Below are positions 19,980 to 27,499 of a stretch of DNA of 27,499 bases, piece by piece. The position numbers and the translations under genes are program-made. Location of the stretch: NCBI GenBank assembly GCA_033557685.1, contig JAWQRN010000651.1:1-27499 (forward strand), written 5' to 3'. Under the pieces are notes generated by a model that saw nothing but the letters and a program-made list of their open reading frames with translations, was not told the origin of the DNA and ran no database searches. This DNA is from Sperchopsis tessellata. Taxonomy: Eukaryota; Arthropoda; Insecta; Coleoptera; Hydrophilidae. Within the stretch, counting starts at the first letter, position 1. Each line of letters opens with the position of its first letter.

Positions 19980-21640
19980 TAACATCATCCTCATCATCAA
20001 CATACGTCGTTATTCATCCTCTGATGGACGAATGTTTCTTCTAATCGCCACGGTTGGGTGCCCTGCTCATATACGTGACTCACAAAACAATTTCTGAGAT
20101 GCCTTTGAAGATGTCCTGTCTACTTCCACTTTTACATCTTCACTGATTTAGTCTTCTTTCTTATTGATATACAGCTCTTATAATCCATAATATATTTCTT
20201 AATACTTCTTTACGTTGTTTGGAGATTATGCATGTGCGAGTCTTTTAACCTCGCAATCTTACTAGCAATTGTTATCAGTGTAATACACACTGATCGAAAA
20301 CCTTAATTTTCAGGCACACAGGTGACATAAATATGTTGTACTCCAAGCAATCTTTCTTCTTCGATCTTTCTTCAAAGAAATATTTCCAACCAGTATTACG
20401 AGCTAACCTATATATATATGTATAAGTTTACGGTTTCAATTAGTGTGCTCTCGCTGTACACATTAGCTGATATTGTTAGGCCAATAAGCATCAATTTCTT
20501 TTTATTAAGTCATAGTATGGCCTTCATTTTCACTTTTAGCATTCAGATCAATTATTTTTACTTAGAGCTCTTTGATAGTGTGCGAAAATAGCACAATAGC
20601 ATCTCAACTCTCTAACGGTTAAGATATTTTCCATTCACTTAACGCCCTTTTCTTCTCAATTAAGTTTCCGGAACATATACACTAAAACTCCTCTGTACAA
20701 CTTCATCGATCTGATGTCTCTTTGTCTACCACCTTTTCCAATATAAAACATTTCCATTTCTTGATGTAGTTTAACATTTGGTGTGACTTTTTATTGATAC
20801 TTTCAAAGTTTTAATGAATGTTATTCGGTTTAGTAAGAATCGATTTAGTTTGTAAGGTAGTGAGCCTGATAGCAGGGTAATTTTTCAAGCAGTTTTTATT
20901 TGCATATTCTCTGGTTTATAATAATTTTTGTTCCAAGAGGCTGGTACCTCTTTTGTGCCAATATATACAGCTTTGCCAGAACTGTAAGTATCTCATCTCC
21001 AGCAAATTTTCAATATGTATATAATTTCCGTGCGTATGCAGCTTTTGCGATTCCTCGGAAGAAAAATTTTTGTGGTCACGTTTATTTCCATATAGTTTTT
21101 GATAAAACTTTCGCACCACTTCAACGATTTCCTTTTTATCATCATTCATCTCACAGTATACAGTCTATTAATTTCACAGACTGTAAGTTTTGCTTTCTTA
21201 TTATAACTCAACTTTAAGAGTCTTACATACCTACCTTTCAGAAATTTTCGACTCAGTTTTACTACAGTCAAGTTATATGAATCATGGGCGTCATTATTTC
21301 ACAGCAGCAAATCTCTTCTTAAGCTCTAGTTGATATACTTCTTGATTTAATTTCAGATGGTCTAAGTTTATTTTTCTTGTCAAAGCTGTTAACTTACTTC
21401 AATTTTTTTCCATTGTCAAAATGGTTCAGAACTGTAGTCTTTTATGATGGCTTTTCGATTAGGAATGTCAGTATGTTGCCTTATTCGATTCTCCTTCCAA
21501 AGCCGAATGCATCTACAACCTGATCTCTTTATTTTTTCTTCCTACTTTTGTATTGAAATCTCTTAATATTACCTGAATATGTGCATTTGAGCACTCATGA
21601 ATAAGATACTTGCAGAATTTGAAGCGTATAGCGCTTAGAG
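19980..21640 (-). pseudogene. APE-type LINE, copy 1: endonuclease end, RT pieces, C-terminal domain
   Basis: Minus-strand blocks in family order: KRYTLQILQV (about 21602-21638) and DFNTKVG (21540-21560) of the APE endonuclease; AFGFGRRIE; linker LNQEVYQLELKKRFAA (about 21303-21350); KKEIVEVVRKFYQKLYG (21087-21140); NYPAIRLTTLQTK (20841-20882, RT fingers, normally NYRPISL); GRQRDIRSMKLY (about 20701-20730, normally GxRQGDxxSPxLF); DAIVLFSHTIKEL (20565-20603, normally FADDIVL); IETVNLYIYI (about 20415-20445, normally YxYLG). The C-terminal tail EETFVHQRMNNDVC ends at a stop at 19997-19999, then a short GATGAT-rich tail. Frameshifts, stops, a lost first Asp of FADD and a gap between the fingers and GRQRD make it dead. 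Same family and strand as 25975-27090. Confidence 0.85.
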
Positions 21641-22121
21641 ATTATTGTTTCTAATTTTACTTGGACTTAAAAAATATGCTAAGAAACTTGACTATTCCAG
21701 TATTGAGTTTTTGTGAAATATAAAATCTTTAGTGCCACAGTAGTATAACACATTTTCCTTTTGAAATTGACTACATTTTTCTCAGTTTCTTCTTATTTCT
21801 ACAACTAAAACTTTATAAACAATTAAGCAACTGCTAAGCAGATACAATAAGAACATCCTTGATAAAGAACGCAATACAGTATAATAAAAAATATAGTAAC
21901 ATCAAAGTCTCAAAATATCAAATAGCTACTAATTGATTCGACGATTTAATTCTAGCCGTATCAAAACCTTTCGATGTTGCAATAAATTTGTCAAAGAAAC
22001 AGACTAAATGACATATTTCCGGTCCTATAGCTGAACACAATACCAGGAATGAGGGAATTTCCATCCTCAACAATACCACTGTTAACTTTCCTAGGTGTCT
22101 TATTCAAACGCTGCATACCTT
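21641..22121. other. Spacer between LINE and Tigger pseudogenes
   Basis: The proximal part may hold further decayed endonuclease coding sequence on the minus strand. Nothing is recognisable near 21700-22120, and I do not see the missing left terminus of the Tigger element. Confidence 0.3.
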
Positions 22122-23270
22122 CTAAATCACTTCATCTGAAGATAAATAGCTGCTGTCCTCACTAGCCGAAGAAAATTGATCTTCTTAATGCTCCTCCCAC
22201 TGTACCATCTAAAGCCTTTTTGAAACTTTTGACAATCACTTTAGATGAGATGCAATCTCAAGCTCGCAAGATCGACGAGTACATGAAATCCAGTGATGGC
22301 CGCGTGATTTTTCCACACATCGTGTACGTGTAGACTTTTTTAAGTGATTTCTTGAACGGCTTGATGATAGAAACATCCAGCGGCTGCAGAATTGCGCTTA
22401 AACCTCCAGGAATGACATACATATCGGTTCGCTCTGTATGAAGGTACTTTCTCGTGAATATGACCCCGGAAGCTATCTTGGTCCAGCAAAGACGTCTGTT
22501 TACGTAAAGCACCAGGTCTTCTTCCCCAAATTTTCTCCACCAAATCCTTCATTAAATCTTGGTCCATCCACTCCTGTTCTTGGACTCTCATGTGGATACC
22601 AGGTGGAAATTGTTCCTATGGAAGATTCTCCCTTTTAAAAATTACGTATGGTGGTCATTTACCTCCATCTGCAGTCATCGCTAACATGAAGAAGAATCTT
22701 TGATTTTCAGCTCCTGAAGTTTTTATTGTCTTCGTTCACACGCCCTGCTTTTCAACAGAAGTATTTCTGGGAATATCAAAAAAACCCAGGAGTTTTATGG
22801 GCATTACCAATTTGAGAAAATACGTACCAGTGTTCTTTTCTCATTCGAATAGCATGTCTATGGAAATTAACCACATTGTCTGTATACTTTCGCTGTAAGT
22901 TTTGCCAAAATGTCGTTCTTCTACGTAGTGAAAGACCTCTTCTTTTCATGAATCGCCGAAGTCACCCTCGATCAGCCTTGAATTGATTATCTGATATGTT
23001 CTTATACTTTGACATATTATGTGCACAAAGTTGTAATATGTCATGTGTAACAGCGATGCCGTCTTAATAGTTCAAAGTAACATAGATGTTCATCTTCTAG
23101 TCCGGGATATTTTCCATTTTTCGGACCACAAAAAGCCCTAGACCCTCTTTTTAGTTATCTAAGCGCATTTCTTTGTTTCATCCAATAACGCACGTTGGAT
23201 TCCTGAAATCCAAGTTCCCTTTCTGCTTCACGGTTCCCGAATTGTTCCGAGAAACTCATCAATTTTCATT
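22122..23270 (-). pseudogene. pogo/Tigger-family transposase
   Basis: Read on the minus strand. The N-terminal helix-turn-helix SEQFGNREAERELGF then QESNVRYWMKQRNALR (about 23160-23255); FCGPKNGKYPGLEDEHL; the CENP-B-type second DNA-binding block KRRGLSLRRRTTFWQNLQ; HAIRMRKEH; GNAHKTPGFF (22778-22808); MRVQEQEWMDQDL (from 22591); IWGRRPGALRK; DSFRGH (22460-22477); MYVIPGGLSAILQPLDVS (about 22369-22420) then IKPFKKSLKK. The acidic end SASEDSSYLSSDEVI stops at 22122. In Tigger/pogo DDE transposases the first catalytic Asp lies in GNMDETP; here it is GNAHKTP, so it is lost. The Asp of DSFRGH and of QPLDV remain. Several frameshifts and stops also break it. It would have been a cut-and-paste transposase with TA target sites. 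Confidence 0.9.
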
Positions 23271-23539
23271 TGTGCGATGCTGTATATTAATTATTCTTCT
23301 TTCCCATCTTGAAATTTTAACTTAAATATTTTAACAGAATTGCACATTAGAATTGTTGAAAATCAACTAAAATATTTAGTATAAATACATCCCGTCGCCG
23401 GTTGCGTTATATTCAATACATCAGGTTTATTTTCTATTATACTCTTGGAAAAACATGCAATTAGCATGCTCGCTTTTTTATCAAGAGGTTCAGGAAAGCA
23501 AACTCATACCATATGTGGAGTAAAAGATAAAATCCAAAA

Positions 23540-23602
23540 TCATTCTTTAAAAATAAGGGTACACAAAAAAAGCGGGGCGCAAAGTACACGAGAAAATACG
23601 GT
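23540..23602 (-). mobile_element. Probable 5' terminus of the Tigger element
   Basis: On the minus strand, inward from about 23602, the sequence is ccgtattttctcgtgta, then ctttgcgccccgcttttttt, then gtgtacccttatttttaaag. This resembles the terminal region I associate with Tigger/pogo elements having this transposase type (CCGTATTTTCTCGTGTATAA). It lies about 330 bases upstream of the transposase start and is bordered by a TA (23602-23603), as expected. The opposite end was not found, so the element is probably truncated on its left. Confidence 0.5.
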
Positions 23603-23603
23603 A

Positions 23604-24893
23604 TATTGTTCTTGGATCACCACTTTTACAAACAGTGACGTTCTCAAAAACTCTTTATTTTTCTATTAATTGATGATGCCATAACACTTCTTACAGATAT
23701 ATCTGTAATTATTTCAAGAATATCCATTCGACAACTTTTAGGTGTGAGCCAAAGAATCTTACGCTTTGTGAATTTTTAGCGCTGGACAGATGCATGTCAA
23801 AAAAGTATAACAAGTTAATTATATAAAATTTAATTTTATCATAAAGTGAATGAGGATAGTGATAGTGATGGTGACATAATCGTGAAAAATTCTCTGGTAG
23901 AATCAAGTGTGGCATAATTTTAAAAATTACATCCAATACATCTCTAATATTAACAACAAGAGAGGATCTAAAAGAACCACTATAAATAACAATACATCTG
24001 AGCAAACTATAGATTTTAGAACAGCGATATTTAAAATTTTACTTCTCTGCATATATATTTAGGAAGATCGTGTGTGCAGATAAAAATTATTTATCAAGGA
24101 ATTGGACTAATTGTTTTGACAAGAAAGATCTTATTTTCCAATGCTAAAGTTGTGTAGGATATACATTTCCGTTTTCATGTAGGCACACTTAATATAACCT
24201 TTTCCGAGCAACATATTTTCTGAAGCTGTGGCATTTTCACGAGTACATATATTAAGAAAAAATTCGTGGAAGAGGGTAAAGTGATATATGTCCTGGATGA
24301 AAATTATTTATTACAACCTGATAAAATTATGGTCGTGTGTTCGTTACGGTTTGGGCAAGTCAAATTGTTGGAAACTTGTTTTAGCCTACTTTCAAAAGAT
24401 TATTCATGATGAAAAAAATTACGATTATAGAAAATAAAAATGTGTATCATAAATCTGGATTTTAAATTCAGTACGACTTTGTTCACACAATAAATCTTTA
24501 GATTTGTTCAAAATTAATCTGTAGTTGAAGCTCTCGTAAGATATATTTTTGATTTTAAGTATTGATGTTTTAAAATTGCGAGTAAGAACATTAAGAGAGG
24601 TATATGAATGTCCAATGTTACAAATGACTGGTCACTATTGCCTTAAATATTTATTTCGGCATGAAACTGTAACATATTTTATTTGTTGTAATAAACAAAA
24701 TCATAGGTCGTATCTTCAATGTATTATTAGAAATTTGATTAATATATATCAGCGCACCTAGCCAAGAGTTGCCAAGAAGAGTTTAAATTCAGAAATCAAA
24801 TAAATATCTAACCAGAGAACAAAAAATACTCAACAATATGAACGCAGTAGCATATATAACTCTCGGTTTATTTGTGGATATGTGTAATAATCA
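23604..24893. other. AT-rich spacer with unassigned frames
   Basis: The minus frame 23709-24005 (98 codons) and the + frame 24549-24761 (70 codons) match nothing I recognise. On + at about 23846-23873 a short acidic stretch NEDSDSDGD is readable, similar in style to the acidic motif of repeat family 1. No RNA gene seen. Confidence 0.3.
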
Positions 24894-25290
24894 TTAGTAG
24901 CCAACATTCATGTAATTCTGAATGAAAGGCATTTTCCACACTAGACTCCTTAGCAATTTCTCGATCCCATTCTGCGTTTTATGTTACCTCTCGGTTAATT
25001 ATTTCAACTATCGGTAATGTATTCGCTTTGCAAATTATTCTGCTAATTTCTACTTCTGTATTTTTACCATTCCTTCAGTATCCCTAGCCTTTGTCTTCAC
25101 ACATATCACCTTTTATCACGTATTCTCCTTACATCATATATCTGTTGATACATATTTACATTGTTCAGAGTTTTTGAACGTGCGAAGCTCTTACTGCCCA
25201 CATTTCACTAGCATATAATATAATGGAAAAATCCCCTATGTAATTCCCTGCGATTTAACTCTTGCGTGCTCCACAGCTTGTTTTATTGTT
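24894..25290 (-). pseudogene. LINE 3' fragment, C-terminal domain
   Basis: Minus-strand blocks: KLWSTQELNRRELHRGFF (about 25230-25290); ASEMWAVRASHVQKL (25168-25212), matching the YGxETWxL...KL block of APE-type LINEs; MYQQIYDVRRIRDKR, matching RRxLGVxxRDRIRN; then EWDREIAKESSVENAFHSEL, which fits the xDRxxWxxxxEAF terminal motif. In a neighbouring frame YMNVGY ends at a TAA (24894-24896). Frameshifts and in-frame stops are present. It lies just downstream, on the same strand, of LINE copy 2 (25975-27090), which has its own C-terminus, so this is a separate insertion. Confidence 0.65.
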
Positions 25291-25974
25291 CAAATTTGTT
25301 AAACACATCCTTTGTTGGATGACTCAGTTGTTAACGTGGGACTAACGTTTTTTGGTGCATGCATTGGTGTTGTTTTAATTGATTAATGTTCACTAAATGC
25401 ATCTAATGTTTATAATTGCTATTGGGTCTTTTCTCTATCTTCACTTTTTACTAGCATTGCCATTCTCCTAGCGTGATATAGGATATAATATTGAATTTTA
25501 TTGATTTCGTTTTGGTTCCCAATTTATATGTTAGTTGACATATAACATAGCGATCGATACTGACGGTAACTTCTGGTTAATATTGCACATTGCTTACTTC
25601 ATCTGAAAATGTTGGTAGCTCTTTTGAATAATTTTGCTGCTATTAATTGTTTTAAAGTATTTGTCCTATTTGGAATTTTCGTTTAAAATGTTTTAATGAG
25701 TTATTTTGAGTGTCCTAAATACCATCTTTTGCTTAGCGGCACAAATTCAGACTAAAAGTAAGTAGCTCTTTTTATACATTAAAAGAGCTACTTCCTTCAT
25801 GCGTTCTAGTATCTAAAATTTATTTTGTTCTTGTAGATCTACGAAGAAGGAATGCTTTGATTTCGAACCGCTTAGATTGTAGAAAGTAATATTTTATTTG
25901 CAATACTAACATTTGATTTCTGTTTTATTTTAACCATAACTACTTGATAACAAAGTAAACTTTACATCATTTTC
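25291..25974. other. Spacer between two LINE fragments
   Basis: The proximal part may contain more of the 24894-25290 fragment. Otherwise AT-rich, apart from the hairpin at 25760-25793. Confidence 0.3.
25760..25793. other. Perfect 13-bp hairpin
   Basis: aagtagctctttt (25760-25772) and aaaagagctactt (25781-25793) are perfect reverse complements around an 8-base loop tatacatt. This could be the remnant of a small inverted-repeat element or a microRNA-like stem, though 13 bp is short for a precursor. It is not followed by a T-run typical of a bacterial terminator, and the context is eukaryotic. Confidence 0.7.
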
Positions 25975-27090
25975 TCTCACAGATGTATTCACTTGACGAA
26001 CGATAATCAGCTTCCCCAAATTACTTCTCTACTCTCCGAGATTGTGCTCTAATTTCATCCATGTGACTCTAAAATAACTGTCACTGGGTCCCACAAGGTT
26101 AATTTCTTTGACCATCGATGGTCAGCTTTCCTTCCAAGATCTCCTACACATTTTAAATTTGGCATCTTCACTGTCACTATAACATATCTGACCTCAGTCT
26201 GACTTCTTATCCATGCACATCGCCTTCTATTACATATTCTCAAGCCCAACAAGTGTCCACCACCATAATCCATAATCGAAGATCTTGTGTTGAAAACACA
26301 AAGGCATCTGCGACTTAAATATGTGGCATAGACATGCAGTTTTACTCCATGAAAGCTTTGTTCTTCATGTTATCTCTAAAGAAATATCTCCATCCATCGT
26401 TATGAGCTGGCCTAAATACATATATGATGTTACGGTTTTGACTAGAATACTCTCGATATATTAATTGGCTGGCATAGTTAGTTCATTGAGCATAACTTTC
26501 ATTTAACTATGTTTTGTCCTAAGGCCTACATCTCTACTTTCAGAATCCATAGCAATTATTTTTCCTTGATGCTCTTCTATAGTGTGTAGGATAAATAAAC
26601 CTAAGTTATGAGATTGACTGAACTGTAATATGTCAAATTTTTTATTCCATTATTTTGTGGATTAAAATAATCTTTGCATTGTTTCAAGACGCTGATATCG
26701 CTTTTGTTTTTATTCATGAAGTGTAAAGTTTTACCAGAACTGTATGTATTTTATCGCCAGCAATTTTTAATACACCCACCGTGTAACGTATACCCCTAGT
26801 TCTTTTTCACACTTCAATAATTTTAGAGCACGTGCTACTTCTGATGGTAATATTGGTAGAACGTCTTCATATCGATATAGTTCTTGGTAAAACTAACTAA
26901 CTACTTCAAGGATTTCTTCTCTATCATAAACTCTTTCACTGTTTTCAGATCTGTATGCTTTTATTTATGGTTTCTCAATCAGAATTCTCCGCTTCACCTG
27001 TTTGTAGCACCTATGGTGCTTTATTGCCCTGAGTGTGGTTTCGATGTTTTACATTCTGACATTTTCCTTTATTTCCTTTTTAACGGGCTT
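25975..27090 (-). pseudogene. APE-type LINE, copy 2: RT with catalytic core deleted, C-terminal domain
   Basis: Minus-strand blocks in order: REEILEVVS then FYQELYRYEDVLPILPSEVA (about 26850-26925); GDKIHTVLVKLYT (26720-26758); NAKIILIHK; IKNLTYYSSVNLIT (about 26604-26645, normally NYRPISL); then directly HTIEEHQGKI (about 26561-26590), the segment that follows FADDIVL; VTSYMYLGQLITMDGDISLE (about 26370-26434); IFKSQMPLCFQHKIFDYG; RSQTEV; GDLGRKADHRWSKKLTLWDP (about 26085-26145); and GEADYRSSSEYI at the end. Thus the part of RT from just after the NYR block through FADD is missing and the ends are fused at about 26590-26605. Other frameshifts occur. Homologous to copy 1, same strand. Confidence 0.87.
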
Positions 27091-27499
27091 TGAATGTTCC
27101 ATATTCTCTATTTTCTATTACTTTGTCTTAATGTGTGAATAATACGCCAATAAATTATATTTTGAATTTTTTTTTAATATTAACGTTTTCGACAATAGCT
27201 TATCTTTTTCAGGTGCTAAACTATTTCCAAATATAGTTAATACTATTATTACAGTTTCTAAATATGAATATAAGTAATATAAATTCATTTTTATTTAAAT
27301 TGTTATTTGATAAATTTAACGAATATATTATTTATATTAATATATACAAAGTTTATTAAAAGTATCGAATATTTTTGAAAATAGCTTAGCAATTAACATA
27401 GTTAATAGCAGATTTTGTCGAAAACATTGAAATAAATAGAAGAATAAAAATATTATATTTTGACATATTAATCACAAGTTTTTATAATTAATATATATA
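27091..27499. other. Very AT-rich right edge
   Basis: The proximal part may hold the decayed endonuclease-RT linker of LINE copy 2. Beyond about 27150 the sequence is almost entirely A and T with no recognisable feature. Confidence 0.4.

Noticed and set aside
20900..21217. 105-codon + frame opposite LINE copy 1
   Set aside because: It is the antisense shadow of the RT block KKEIVEVVRKFYQKLYG.
22438..22638. + strand frame opposite the Tigger transposase
   Set aside because: It is the antisense shadow of the transposase pseudogene.
1..27499. CRISPR arrays, rRNA or tRNA genes, bacterial operon signals
   Set aside because: No regularly spaced direct repeats, no cloverleaf and no ribosome-binding-site/ORF pattern; the transposon content is eukaryotic.

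Overview
The window looks like a 27.5 kb stretch of AT-rich (well under 40% GC by eye) invertebrate nuclear DNA, most likely arthropod and probably insect. The organism call is an inference. It rests on base composition and on the mix of decayed mobile elements: Penelope-like, several non-LTR (LINE) lineages, pogo/Tigger, piggyBac-like, hAT-type and MITE-like palindromes. No intact gene of any kind is visible. I found no host exon chain, tRNA, rRNA or CRISPR. The longest open frames are about 125 codons, and the recognisable ones are all broken transposon fragments.

Layout. 1-325 (+): C-terminal end of a LINE reverse-transcriptase ORF. 951-1275: long palindromic MITE. 1653-2092: copy A of an unknown dispersed repeat (copy B at 14003-14497). 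2228-3264 (+): 5'-truncated Penelope-like element with the end of the RT domain, a decayed GIY-YIG nuclease and a 3' tail. 4727-5262 and 7203-7752: direct pair of a second unknown repeat. 5951-5994: (TA)22. 6850-7160 (+): scrap of a Jockey/R1-like RT. 8371-8398: lone hAT-type terminus. 9513-9815 (+): piggyBac-like C-terminus. 11640-11820 and 12895-13125: palindrome-rich CGATTA clusters flanking a hairpin MITE at 12520-12709. 16745-17290 (+): RNase H plus zinc-knuckle end of a Jockey/I-like LINE. 17819-17965 (-): short acidic frame. 18305-18480: GC-richer block with a TATA box and TCAGT initiator at promoter spacing, possibly a solo LTR. 19150-19400: block resembling a retroelement 3' end. 19980-21640 (-) and 25975-27090 (-): two copies of one APE-type LINE, each with different internal deletions through the catalytic RT core. 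22122-23602 (-): pogo/Tigger transposase pseudogene with one recognisable terminus. 24894-25290 (-): a further LINE 3' end.

Nothing here works as a pathway or operon. The biological content is a transposon graveyard with nested insertions. The best second looks are the Penelope element with its endonuclease domain, the LINE pair with deleted catalytic cores, the two undescribed repeat families, the palindromic MITEs and the candidate promoter/LTR. All family assignments come from reading translated motifs by eye; no database search was run.
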